Shown in pieces: positions 7,391 through 15,652 of a stretch of 64,000 nucleotides of DNA. Every line of letters starts with the position of its first letter. Position 1 is the first letter of the stretch. Position numbers and translations under genes: made by a program. Source of the DNA: Bacillus hominis (GTDB lineage Bacteria; Bacillota; Bacilli; Bacillales; Bacillaceae_G); contig NZ_BOQD01000027.1 in the NCBI RefSeq assembly GCF_018332515.1, forward strand, positions 1 through 64,000, written 5' to 3'. A model generated the notes under the pieces. That model was not told the DNA's origin and made no database searches. It worked only from the letters and a program-made list of their open reading frames with translations.

Positions 7391-9125
7391 TTTCCACATC
7401 CTTTACCTGTAGTAGCGCAAGACCATTGTTAATAAGGCGTGTTACAGCTTCATCAGTTGTGAAAGTAGAAAGTTGCTTTAATAAGGCTGCTGATGTTTCA
7501 TGCCCTTTGTTATGTTGTAAAAGTAATTCTAAAATTTCAAGACGAAGCAACCATTCTTTCGGATAAAATTTATTTAATACTTCTTGGATTGCTACTAATT
7601 GATCAGCGTGAGCATCGTGTAAAATATTTTCGTTACGAATATCCCGAACTGTTTGATACATACGTTCAAGCTCAGTCAGTACAAGCGGATCAGGAGTTTT
7701 TTGTATTTCTTCATCCATCGGGAAGAATGCGGCTGCATCTGCTGCTCCTGGGAATACGGAAGTAATTGTTGAACCAACAGCCATATCAAATGCTCCCCAT
7801 GAAGGATCGAATAATAAACGATCTTTATGAGTAACTGTGCAATCCATAAAGGAGATAAGAGCAATCTTTTCATTATTCTTTATAATGTTTGTTACTGTTC
7901 CTTTTACATGAATGCCACTTGCAAAAGTAAGTTCTACACTATTTCCAATTGTAATACCTAATGACTGTAACTTTTCTTCTGTACAATCTTCTAATGTGAT
8001 ATTACCCTCTAGTAATCCGACCGGTGTGCCAAATCCATCGTTGTGTACAGATGTAGAATGATTTGCTAACTGTTTATTATGAATTGCTAATGCAGTTGGT
8101 GTATTTGTTCTCATATAAATGACTTCACCAGTATCATTTTTAATTGTCTCTGTAAATGTGCCGGTAATTTGTAATCCGCTACTTAGCTCAGCTGTAGCAT
8201 GATTTTCGGAGCGAATTGCTTTTTCTAATCCCTCTGTGCCACCTGTTTTGAATGCCATCGTTTCAGAGAACTTCTCAAGTGCCTCAGTCAACTCTTCAAA
8301 TGATTCACAAACAAATAACTGTGGCTGCATTTTTGTCACGTCATAAGTTGTCCCTGTGCAGGCTTCAATTGAGAATGGAACTTTTTCTACAGCATCTGTT
8401 AAGCAATGCTTGCTTTCACCGACAGAGGAAAGGAGACCAGCACCGTAGATTTTTGGAGCGTCTATATTTCCAATCAATCCGTATTCCACTGTCCACCAGA
8501 AAAGACGTGAAATTTGTTCTGCTTCTGATAAACCGGAAACTAAGTTTTGTTTTTCGATTACAGTATTTTCAGCAACTTTAACTTCTTCAGGTGTAGAAGT
8601 CGGGCTTTCTTTTACAATCGTTAATGTACGAACAGCTTCAAAAGCCTCATGTTCTTCTTTTGTTGAGAAAGCTTTCGCTCCAATTTGTCCAAAGCGCTTC
8701 ACATATTTTGCATATGTAGAATCAAGTAAAATCGGTGCATGTCCTGCTGCTTCATGAACGATATCAGGAGCAGGGGTATACTCGATATTTTCTACTTTAC
8801 GAATATCTGTTGCGATTGGTAGTAATCCGTGCCCTTGAAAATCGAAGAATGCTACGCCAGGAATAAGTCCGTCAATCGTTACAGCCCCCCAGCCACTTGG
8901 TGCTAAACAATCATTCATTTCTTCTACTTTTGGGATTGCATCTATATTAATACCAGATGATTGTAGTCCGTTAACATAGGATGGATGAGCAACATCTTTT
9001 AAGAAGCTATGGTTTTGTCTCATAATGTAACGCCAAACAGCGTGATTCACCGGTGTGTATTGATCATAATGCTGTGTAGATACGAATGGTTTTAAATGTG
9101 ATGGAATATCTGTTTTCTTTGTCAT
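7371..9125 (-). CDS. phhA: Phenylalanine 4-monooxygenase with C-terminal extension
   Basis: Pterin-dependent aromatic amino acid hydroxylase converting phenylalanine to tyrosine. The iron ligands are seen as HEAAGH (His124, His129) and Glu214 in WTVEYGL. The catalytic domain covers about residues 1-310. At 584 residues it is roughly twice the length of typical bacterial enzymes. The C-terminal part (about 320-584) contains a beta-rich segment and helices I do not recognise. Two tandem tyrosine T-boxes lie upstream on the same strand, so expression should rise when uncharged tRNA-Tyr accumulates, which fits an enzyme that makes tyrosine. AAGGAGGA precedes the ATG. Confidence 0.93.
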   Translation of the reverse strand: MTKKTDIPSHLKPFVSTQHYDQYTPVNHAVWRYIMRQNHSFLKDVAHPSYVNGLQSSGINIDAIPKVEEMNDCLAPSGWGAVTIDGLIPGVAFFDFQGHGLLPIATDIRKVENIEYTPAPDIVHEAAGHAPILLDSTYAKYVKRFGQIGAKAFSTKEEHEAFEAVRTLTIVKESPTSTPEEVKVAENTVIEKQNLVSGLSEAEQISRLFWWTVEYGLIGNIDAPKIYGAGLLSSVGESKHCLTDAVEKVPFSIEACTGTTYDVTKMQPQLFVCESFEELTEALEKFSETMAFKTGGTEGLEKAIRSENHATAELSSGLQITGTFTETIKNDTGEVIYMRTNTPTALAIHNKQLANHSTSVHNDGFGTPVGLLEGNITLEDCTEEKLQSLGITIGNSVELTFASGIHVKGTVTNIIKNNEKIALISFMDCTVTHKDRLLFDPSWGAFDMAVGSTITSVFPGAADAAAFFPMDEEIQKTPDPLVLTELERMYQTVRDIRNENILHDAHADQLVAIQEVLNKFYPKEWLLRLEILELLLQHNKGHETSAALLKQLSTFTTDEAVTRLINNGLALLQVKDVENDATIN

Positions 9126-9261
9126 TTAGACGTCCTCCTTTTTCTTTATCAAAATGAATACCGGTTTCGTATAGCTTGTACCACATCCTTTCAAAATTGT
9201 AAGCGCTTATAAAATTTTATCATAAGATTCGGAATTATTTAACATTTGTTTCTGTGAGAAA

Positions 9262-9510
9262 TAGAAAAAGCCCCCATCGGAACATCCGATAGGGGCGAAA
9301 GAATCGCGGTACCACCCTATTTGTAAGTGAAAATATACTTACATCTCAACTAATGATAACGGAAAAATTCCGTCTTTTCCTTCATGCATAAAAGCACTAC
9401 GAAAAAGAAGCTCCAGAATTGTAATTCGTACTTATATATGTGCTAATTCCCACCGACCATTAGCTCTCTGAAACAGGGATATAAGATACTACTGCGATTC
9501 TTTCAACGCA
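9262..9510 (-). ncRNA. T-box riboswitch (proximal), tyrosine specifier
   Basis: Read on the minus strand, this is a complete T-box leader. It has a Stem I with the specifier loop context GAAT-TAC-AATTCTGGAGC (TAC, tyrosine) near 9420, and the T-box antiterminator sequence AGGGTGGTACCGCG near 9305-9320. It ends in an intrinsic terminator, CCCCTATCGG/CCGATGGGGG plus T-run, at 9266-9295. It is the second of two tandem T-boxes before phhA. Confidence 0.93.
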
Positions 9511-9542
9511 TAATATATGAATTTATTTAAAAGGGAAGGGCG

Positions 9543-9805
9543 CAAAAAAGCCCCTATCGGAAAATCCGATAGGGACGATAAAAATCGCGGTACCACCCTA
9601 TTTGTAAACAGAAAAATTGTTTACCACTCACTTTAAGATAACGGAAAGATCCGTCTTTCTCTTCATGCATCATGTGCACTACGGGAAAGAAGCTCCAGAA
9701 TTGTAATTCACGCTTGTATATGTACTGATTCGCACCAACCATCAGTTCTCTGAGACAGGGATATAAGTCGCTACTAGTATTCCTTCAAAGCCGATATATA
9801 ATTCG
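9543..9805 (-). ncRNA. T-box riboswitch (distal), tyrosine specifier
   Basis: This is the first T-box transcribed before phhA. It has the same layout as the proximal copy: GAAT-TAC-AATTCTGGAGC (TAC) near 9700, AGGGTGGTACCGCG near 9587-9600, and the terminator CCCCTATCGG/CCGATAGGGG plus T-run at 9546-9575. The clear similarity between the two copies implies a tandem duplication that has since diverged. Confidence 0.93.
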
Positions 9806-9826
9806 TTCAACTAAACTATGTTTTGT

Positions 9827-9856
9827 ATTATAAAACTATATTTAAAAACTTGTCAA
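9827..9856 (-). promoter_or_regulatory. Sigma-A promoter for the tandem T-box/phhA transcript
   Basis: On the minus strand, TTGACA (9851-9856), an 18-base spacer and TATAAT (9827-9832) form a consensus vegetative promoter about 20-30 bases upstream of the distal T-box. Confidence 0.85.
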
Positions 9857-9899
9857 CAATAATTTTATCCTATCCAAAAATCGACTTTAAAGTAAAGCG

Positions 9900-9945
9900 G
9901 TTAGGTGGGGAGTCTTATTGCCTGTTAATGCGGGATGAAATTTGC
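9900..9945 (+). repeat. Partial B. cereus-type intergenic repeat
   Basis: The stretch TAGGTGGGGAGTCTTATTGC, followed by CTGTTAATGCGGGATGAAAT, resembles the right half of the full repeat at 63.2 kb (GAGGTGGGGGTCTTACTACC, then GCAAATAGCGGGATAAA). It appears to be a truncated or decayed copy. Confidence 0.5.
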
Positions 9946-9995
9946 ATATAGTAAGCAGAATATGAGGAATGCTATAAGGGAAATGGAGGGGGCGT

Positions 9996-11234
9996 ATGAA
10001 AGGGTTTATCGTGAACAGTAGTGTGGTTTTGTTCATTTTTTTATCTTCAATTTCTAGTACTAGTGCGGAACATAATGGAGCAAAAGTTGCTTTTATTCGT
10101 CATCATGACCTTTGGATTAAAGTTGATGGGAAAGAAAAACAAATTACAAAAGGTGAGTACATAACAGGGCCGAAGTGGTCGCATAATGGAGAATGGCTTG
10201 CATATGCAAAGGGAACGAAGCAAAACAACCTTGAGTTGTACCAGCTGAAAGATGGAAAGAAAGTTAGGCCGTTACAATCTGAAGTATCGAACTATCAATG
10301 GTCACCGGCTGAGAATGTAATTGCATTTGTATATGCGCGTACATTAAATACGTTTGACGTCCAAAAAAAGAACGCAGATTTTGAAAATGTATCGGGTGGT
10401 GTAGGGGATTATGCATGGTACCCTGATGGAAAGAAGTTTCTTGTATCTTCCGAGGCGTACTTACTTCCAACCGGATGGACAGGAGCCCAGCTATATGAAG
10501 TGCAAAAGGATGCCCATATGAATCCACATAAAATGAAACATTTGTATGCATTACCAAATGAACATGATGATTTTCTAGCGCTAGTTGCAAGTGGATTTAA
10601 GTGGTCACCAGATCGAAAGTGGATCTCATTTTTAGCGGTACCGACAGCATCCTTGTCAGCTGATAGTAATACACTTTGCTTAGTTCGAGCAGATGGCAGT
10701 CGGTTTGAAAAAGTAGATCAAATGCTATTAAACACACAATGGTTCCAATGGGCGCCATCAAAAAATATATTAGCCTATATTGAAGGAAGCGGGAGAGTTG
10801 CATTAGAGAATAAACATTTAAAAGTAAAAGAATTTCCAGCACTTCAGCAGAACACATTTACCCCAAAAGGATATGTTGATTGGGATTTTACATGGAAGAG
10901 TGATACAGCGATAATCGTTTCAAGGGCGAAGGAAGCGGATTTATCACCCGAGTTAGAAAAAAGACCATTCCCATCTTTATATGAGATAAATAGCACAAAC
11001 GATGAACAGCATCAAATCACAAAGCTATCTAATAAGCAAGGCGATTATCATCCCAACTTCTTGAAGAAGAGCAACCAATTAATATGGATACGTTCAGACC
11101 GTAAGAAAGCTGATGTATGGATTGCTCATAGTGATGGGAAACATGAAAAGAAGTGGATTGAAAATATAGATGTACCAGAGTGGTATTACGAGAAATGGAA
11201 TTGGGAAAATGTTATCTCGGTGAAAGAAGAATAA
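9996..11234 (+). CDS. Secreted TolB/WD40-like beta-propeller protein
   Basis: A 412-residue protein with an N-terminal signal peptide (hydrophobic residues about 4-22, then SSTSAEHNG), probably exported. Repeated propeller-blade motifs are visible: GPKWSHNGEWLAYAK, YQWSPAENVIAFVYA, YAWYPDGKKFLVSS, FKWSPDRKWISFLA and FQWAPSKNILAYIE. These resemble TolB or dipeptidyl-peptidase propellers, without any peptidase domain attached. It is a single gene with a strong GGAGGGGG ribosome-binding site and its own terminator. The function is unknown; ligand or protein binding at the cell surface is plausible. Confidence 0.85.
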   Translation: MKGFIVNSSVVLFIFLSSISSTSAEHNGAKVAFIRHHDLWIKVDGKEKQITKGEYITGPKWSHNGEWLAYAKGTKQNNLELYQLKDGKKVRPLQSEVSNYQWSPAENVIAFVYARTLNTFDVQKKNADFENVSGGVGDYAWYPDGKKFLVSSEAYLLPTGWTGAQLYEVQKDAHMNPHKMKHLYALPNEHDDFLALVASGFKWSPDRKWISFLAVPTASLSADSNTLCLVRADGSRFEKVDQMLLNTQWFQWAPSKNILAYIEGSGRVALENKHLKVKEFPALQQNTFTPKGYVDWDFTWKSDTAIIVSRAKEADLSPELEKRPFPSLYEINSTNDEQHQITKLSNKQGDYHPNFLKKSNQLIWIRSDRKKADVWIAHSDGKHEKKWIENIDVPEWYYEKWNWENVISVKEE

Positions 11235-11272
11235 AAAAACTGCCTAAAAGATCATTTTAGGCAGTTTTTTAT
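11235..11272. terminator. Bidirectional terminator
   Basis: The stem AAAACTGCCTAAAA/TTTTAGGCAGTTTT lies between the propeller gene and the convergent small gene. Confidence 0.85.
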
Positions 11273-11274
11273 TA

Positions 11275-11397
11275 TTATTTATGTGTTTTATTTGGCTTTT
11301 TTTTCGCTGGGTTTCCGTTCCCTTGGCGTTTTCTATTTTGTTCATCTTTTGCTTGTTTTTCATGTAAAGTATCTAAAAAGTCATTTGAGTTACTCAT
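11275..11397 (-). CDS. Small DUF4023-like protein
   Basis: A 40-residue, highly polar protein starting MSNSNDFLDTLHEKQAKDEQ and ending in a lysine/proline-rich tail (residues about 23-40). It resembles the short DUF4023 family of Bacillaceae (pattern D-F-L-L-H-x-x-Q-x-K, then R-x-G-N-G-P). GGAGAG precedes the ATG by 9 bases. The function is unknown; such proteins are often found in spores, but nothing here proves that. Confidence 0.7.
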   Translation of the reverse strand: MSNSNDFLDTLHEKQAKDEQNRKRQGNGNPAKKKPNKTHK

Positions 11398-11469
11398 TTT
11401 TATATCTCTCCTTTTTTCATTTCGTCCTAGTTACTATAACCATTTAGGAGGATAATCATGAGATGAAAA

Positions 11470-11764
11470 TTAAGCGCTTAGCTTTCTTCGGTAGTATACG
11501 TAAAATAGTCCATACGTCATGAATAACATAAGTAAAACTTGTACCTCTACATTTTCTTTTAAAATAGTTGCGACAGGGTCTGGTAAGTAAGGTGATGTAT
11601 TGCCCGTTCCTACACCTAACCATTTATTTAAGAGGTTAATGATACAAAACATGAAAACACCAGACCAGCTTGCAATAACGGCCTTCTGCTTAATTTTTGT
11701 TTCACGTTCATCATCTGTAATCCAAGGGTTAGCGGTTTTATCACTACTAAAAAATCCATTTCAT
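11470..11764 (-). pseudogene. Small membrane protein gene broken by a +1 frameshift in a T-run
   Basis: An excellent GGGGAGGAA ribosome-binding site precedes an ATG at 11764 that reads only five codons (MKWIF) before TAG. Skipping one base in the six-base homopolymer at 11749-11754 opens a frame of about 97 codons. This frame starts SSDKTANPWITDDERETKIK and has two hydrophobic segments (around WSGVFMFCIINLL and VLLMLFMTYGLFYVYY). With five instead of six bases the gene would be intact. So it is a fresh frameshift, a sequencing error, or less likely a +1 recoding site (TTT-TAG). The protein family was not recognised. Confidence 0.7.
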
Positions 11765-11933
11765 ATTTGTATTCCTCCCCTTATTGTAAAAAGTATTTTA
11801 CATATATAATTGTAATGTTTTCCAAATATTGATGTCAAAAACTTTTTACATTCTGCTTTTTAAAATAGCAGGAGTAAAGAAAAAAATAGGGAAGAAATAT
11901 GTGAGACCATTTTCTAGTGAGAGGAAGAGGAGA

Positions 11934-12509
11934 ATGAAACTTGTCTTTGTTCGGCATGGTGAAGGTGAGCATACGAAAGATTTACCATTAAGTTTACAAG
12001 CAGTGAATCCACCATTGACGAGTGTGGGAAAGAAGCAGGCTAAATTGCTTCAGTACGATGTACCATTGCAAGAAAAGGATATATTAATCGCTAGTCCTAC
12101 ACTTCGAACTTTACAAACTGCGACAATATGGAGTGCGAAAGTAGCTTGTCAAAAAATCGTTCATCCATATATATCCCCGCGTATTTTTCCTTATCGGGAA
12201 TCCGCCAAAACATTGCCATGCGATCAATTGTTAGATGGAAATATAATTAAAAATTTATTTCCACATTTTTCATTAGAAGAAAGTATGAATGAATTGTTAT
12301 GGAATGAGGGAATTAATATCATCTCAGAGAAGGAATTTCAGCAAATAGTAGATGAATTTCTACATTGGTGCAATCAGTTAAAAGCGGAAAAAATTTGTAT
12401 CGTTTCACATGATGGAACAATTACAGCGTATAGGCAATATTTGCAGAAAGTCGCTTTAACTAGAGCGGATTTTTTGAACGAAACGGGTATGTATGAAATT
12501 GATTTATAG
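11934..12509 (+). CDS. Histidine phosphatase family protein
   Basis: A 191-residue phosphoglycerate-mutase-like phosphatase. The catalytic RHG motif is at the N terminus (KLVFVRHGEGEHT, His about residue 8), followed by ASPTLRTLQTA (second Arg) and the acid/His motif IVSHDGTI near residue 157. The ATG follows GAGGAAGAGGAG; an open frame upstream without a ribosome-binding site was not used. The substrate cannot be predicted, since the family includes sugar, nucleotide and protein phosphatases. Confidence 0.85.
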   Translation: MKLVFVRHGEGEHTKDLPLSLQAVNPPLTSVGKKQAKLLQYDVPLQEKDILIASPTLRTLQTATIWSAKVACQKIVHPYISPRIFPYRESAKTLPCDQLLDGNIIKNLFPHFSLEESMNELLWNEGINIISEKEFQQIVDEFLHWCNQLKAEKICIVSHDGTITAYRQYLQKVALTRADFLNETGMYEIDL

Positions 12510-12524
12510 GGTAGGGAATTTGTA

Positions 12525-12903
12525 ATGGAAGAGTTAGGAGAAAATGTATACGACTTAAACGAGCAGAGGGTATACTTTGGCGTAGCGGAAATTAAGTAAT
12601 ATGCAAAATTGCATATTACACATATTGTAAATGATTGGTATGAGTTTGGGGAGTTGAAACTAGTAGAATCGATTATTACATAATGATGCAAAATCGTATG
12701 TTAGCTCGATAGATTATGTAGATGGGAATGCAGCACTTATGTTTACAATACGCTTATTTTACAGGCTTATTAACCATAACAAAACGTTAGGAGAAGCTGT
12801 TCGAGAAGCGAGATTAATCGATGAGGAGACATGTACATTTCGAGTATATAAACAACATGAAACGCATTTGTTCTATATTCGAATGAATGCGTTTCACATT
12901 TAA
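12525..12903 (+). pseudogene. Decayed gene remnant, possibly CHAT-like C terminus
   Basis: Coding-like sequence is interrupted by an in-frame TAA (12597-12599), a TAATGA (12681-12686) and a +1 frame change. It reads MEELGENVYDLNEQRVYF, then YAKLHITHIVNDWYEFGELK, then a 72-codon segment to TAA at 12901. The last segment contains ALMFTIRLFYRLINHNKTLG and EAVREARLID. This resembles the C-terminal helix region of CHAT (caspase-like) domains, where FYxxL, EAxxxAR and a late F-x-V-Y occur. That family link is tentative. Decay by several independent lesions is clear. Confidence 0.55.
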
Positions 12904-12930
12904 CTCACATTTTTTTTACATTTTCTTCAA

Positions 12931-12945
12931 TGAAAATGATTATCA
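12931..12945. promoter_or_regulatory. Fur-box-like site upstream of DoxX gene
   Basis: TGAAAATGATTATCA matches the 7-1-7 Fur consensus with one mismatch. It lies about 175 bases before the DoxX start, next to a TATGAT hexamer at 12953-12958. A direct promoter link is not certain. Confidence 0.5.
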
Positions 12946-13119
12946 CTTGTGGTATGATATGTTCAAGTTTTTACAGGTAATAAAAGTTACTAAATAAACG
13001 TTAGTATTTAATGTTTTTTATGTATGTCACAAATTATTCATAATTAACATTTTAAAAGTAAGTAACTAATGTTATTATATTATCTGTAACTGATTTAATT
13101 ACAACTTTAGGAGGAAGAT

Positions 13120-13620
13120 ATGATTATTCAATTTTTAAGAGAAAACAAAGCAGTTTCTTTTGTATTAGCGATAGTTCGAGTGTATCTTGGTTACACATGG
13201 TTAATGGCTGGAATCGGTAAACTACAAGGAAAAGGATTCGATGCAACGGGTTATTTACAAGGTGCAATTGAAAAATCTAAAGGAGCACAACCGGCTGTTC
13301 AATCTTGGTGGGCATCATTTTTACAAGAATTTGCAATTCCAAATGTAGATCTGTTTAATACACTTGTAACGTGGGGAGAAATTTTAGTCGGAATTGGTTT
13401 AATTGTAGGCTGTTTAACAAAAACAGCGGTCTTTTTTGGTCTTGTAATGAACTTTTCCTATATGTTTAGTGGGTCAATTGGTGTGAACCCTGAGATGGTT
13501 ATCTTATCTATGTTCGTTCTTGTTTCGGGTATGAACGCGGGGAAATTTGGAATGGATGGTTTCGTTATCCCGAAAGTATTAGGATCAAAAACTCAAAAAC
13601 GTCAAAAGCAAGCTGCTTAA
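13120..13620 (+). CDS. DoxX/DoxD-family membrane protein
   Basis: A 166-residue membrane protein with about four helices. The DoxX/DoxD signature is seen as RVYLGYTWLMAGIGKLQGKG near residue 20, with a second conserved GEILVGIGLIVGCLTKTAV segment. The family includes the small subunit of archaeal thiosulfate:quinone oxidoreductase, but bacterial members mostly lack a proven reaction. It is a single gene behind GGAGGAAG, with a Fur-like box farther upstream, and is distinct from the catD-like gene at 5.8 kb. Confidence 0.82.
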   Translation: MIIQFLRENKAVSFVLAIVRVYLGYTWLMAGIGKLQGKGFDATGYLQGAIEKSKGAQPAVQSWWASFLQEFAIPNVDLFNTLVTWGEILVGIGLIVGCLTKTAVFFGLVMNFSYMFSGSIGVNPEMVILSMFVLVSGMNAGKFGMDGFVIPKVLGSKTQKRQKQAA

Positions 13621-13626
13621 TATATG

Positions 13627-13659
13627 AAAACGGGTATCTCAAAATGAGATACCCGTTTA
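13627..13659. terminator. Bidirectional terminator
   Basis: The stem AAACGGGTATCTC/GAGATACCCGTTT lies between the DoxX gene and the convergent hydrolase gene, overlapping the hydrolase stop codon. Confidence 0.85.
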
Positions 13660-14541
13660 TTTTTCAGCACTTATAGGATTTTTCTCGAAGAAATCTTTTA
13701 CATACCCTACAAATTCTTGTGGCTCTTGACGAAATGGTGCGTGATAACCTTTTTCAATAATATGGAAAGTGCTATTTTTTAAGAATTGATGATAAGTTTC
13801 TCCTTCTTTCCAAGAAACGCTACTATCATTTCTTCCCCATATAATTAAAGTGGGTTGTTTAATTTCATTTGCATTGATTTGAAGACGTCTAGGCCATAAT
13901 TTCATTTTATTATAATGCTCTTCATCATTACGCTTGAATTTAACTTTGCTCTCGTCATAATCTGCAATAGAAGAAACGGCACTTAAATCGGTCGACAACT
14001 CTGGTTTTGGTGAACCTTGTTTATTAACGAACGTATGAGGGCCGCCTGTAGCATCAGTTAAAATAAGATGGGTAACTGCTTCAGGGTATAAATATGTTAA
14101 ATTAAGAGAAATTTCTCCGCCCATTGAATGCCCCAGTATTGCAAATGAATCATAACCTAGTTTTTTCATTAACTTATAGTACAAATTTGCATGGGTTGGG
14201 AAAGAGTAATAAAAATCCATCGGCTTAGAGGAACGTCCGAATCCTAAAGCATCCACAGAAATAATTGTATGGTCTTTTGCTAAATCTGAGTAAACCTTTT
14301 GGAAACCATCTGATGATCCTCCAAATCCATGGATCATAAGTAAAGGTGGTTTTTCATCACCAATCTTTTTAAAGTAAATCGTTTGACCATCTATCTCTAC
14401 CATTTTTTCCTCGGTAGCTAGTTTCGCTGTCATTGTATTTTTAACTTGTTTTACTTGTTCTACTGACTTTTCTGCTGCACTACATCCTACTAATAGTGTA
14501 AGAGTAAGACAACCTACCATAAAATAGCTAAATCGCTTCAA
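13657..14541 (-). CDS. Alpha/beta-hydrolase lipoprotein
   Basis: A 294-residue hydrolase anchored outside the membrane by a lipobox (LLVGC, Cys20). It has an alpha/beta-hydrolase core with the oxyanion segment MIHGFGGSSD, the nucleophile elbow GHSMGG, the acid in WGRNDSSV and the catalytic His in EKGYHAPFRQEP. Members act as esterases, lipases or peroxidases on diverse substrates; the substrate is unknown. It lies 15 bases downstream of the acetyltransferase gene on the same strand, so the two probably form an operon. Confidence 0.88.
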   Translation of the reverse strand: MKRFSYFMVGCLTLTLLVGCSAAEKSVEQVKQVKNTMTAKLATEEKMVEIDGQTIYFKKIGDEKPPLLMIHGFGGSSDGFQKVYSDLAKDHTIISVDALGFGRSSKPMDFYYSFPTHANLYYKLMKKLGYDSFAILGHSMGGEISLNLTYLYPEAVTHLILTDATGGPHTFVNKQGSPKPELSTDLSAVSSIADYDESKVKFKRNDEEHYNKMKLWPRRLQINANEIKQPTLIIWGRNDSSVSWKEGETYHQFLKNSTFHIIEKGYHAPFRQEPQEFVGYVKDFFEKNPISAEK

Positions 14542-14556
14542 TTAGTTGTCCCCTTT

Positions 14557-15390
14557 CTAACATAACGCTGCATCTATCATAGCAAATAGCATATTACGAT
14601 TTCCAGGAAGTTTATCACCATTTTTTATCATAAGAGGTGAAAGAAGTGTTTCATGGAAATTTGCTGTTTGAAGAAATTTACGAAACGTATATTGTGAATG
14701 TGGGGCATCAATTCGTACTATGCCATTCCAACATTCACAAATCACTTTTAATAATTGAATAGCATCCTCCTCTTGTTTTGCGATAAGTGGATTGATACAT
14801 AATATATTGCCTTTTTGTATGCATAAAGAAAAAGCTTCTATACAGTTATTCCTTTCAATTTTAAAAGAGTGTACCGCTCTTGGTAACAGCGACGAGTAAA
14901 GTAGAGCGCGATTCGCACCAGTTGCAATTTGATCGAGAGAAGTAAGAGAAACAAGGTCTTTTTCTTCTACTTGTTGTGTAAGAACGGTATTTGTCTTAGA
15001 GGTCTGCTTTTCAAAACGATGAATCGTTGTTACTGTTTGAAATCCACATGATGTGTATAAGGGTTCGCCAGCTTTTGTTGCAATAAGTGAAATTGGTTGT
15101 TTTGGATGAGTATGTTCCAAACAACGATTTAGCAACATCCGTCCAATCCCTCTTCCTTGAAAATTAGGGTGTACGAGTAACATACCAATGGAGGAAAGGC
15201 TACTTTTAAAGGGAAATACTCCTCCAGTTGCAATTAGTTTGTTTTCATGAAGATAGCCGAAAAGTGTGCCGACAGAAAGGTACATTTCGAATTGTTTTTT
15301 CATAAAGGTTTTATCTTGTAGCCATCCAACAGATTTGCAAAGGTCGAGTAAATCAAAAATGAAAGATTTATTTAGATTTACTATTTTCAT
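14557..15390 (-). CDS. GNAT N-acetyltransferase (two-domain)
   Basis: A 277-residue protein with a clear N-terminal GNAT domain. The acetyl-CoA loop VHPNFQGRGIGRMLL is near residue 78, followed by EPLYTSCGFQTV. The C-terminal half (about 145-277) resembles a second, degenerate acetyltransferase lobe. The acceptor is unknown. It is the first gene of a probable two-gene unit with the lipoprotein hydrolase. The ribosome-binding site is GGTGAG. Confidence 0.8.
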   Translation of the reverse strand: MKIVNLNKSFIFDLLDLCKSVGWLQDKTFMKKQFEMYLSVGTLFGYLHENKLIATGGVFPFKSSLSSIGMLLVHPNFQGRGIGRMLLNRCLEHTHPKQPISLIATKAGEPLYTSCGFQTVTTIHRFEKQTSKTNTVLTQQVEEKDLVSLTSLDQIATGANRALLYSSLLPRAVHSFKIERNNCIEAFSLCIQKGNILCINPLIAKQEEDAIQLLKVICECWNGIVRIDAPHSQYTFRKFLQTANFHETLLSPLMIKNGDKLPGNRNMLFAMIDAALC

Positions 15391-15547
15391 AAAAGCTCAC
15401 CACATTTCTATTTATTTTCATGGAAATAGGTTCGAAATTAAAAATAAGAGATTTACGTTGTATGAAATCCAACTTGTTTATATGTAGTTTGTAAAGGGGA
15501 CGATGATTGATACAGAAAAGACAAACTTATACAAATTATAACTGAAA

Positions 15548-15574
15548 TTTACATAAGTTAACAAAAAATTTACA
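15548..15574 (+). promoter_or_regulatory. Pho box upstream of alkaline phosphatase
   Basis: Three direct repeats, TTTACA (15548), TTAACA (15558) and TTTACA (15569), are spaced 10 and 11 bases apart. This matches the TT(A/T)ACA repeats bound by PhoP. The array predicts phosphate-starvation induction of the alkaline phosphatase gene. Confidence 0.75.
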
Positions 15575-15652
15575 TATAACTAATTTTCTCTTAACAGTCT
15601 TCGGTTAAATTTGATAGTGGGAAATGAATAACCTAATTAGGGGGACAAGACA

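Noticed and set aside
9260-9805. A palindromic mobile repeat rather than riboswitches
   Set aside because: The conserved AGGGTGGTACCGCG antiterminator, the specifier context and terminators in both copies identify T-boxes.
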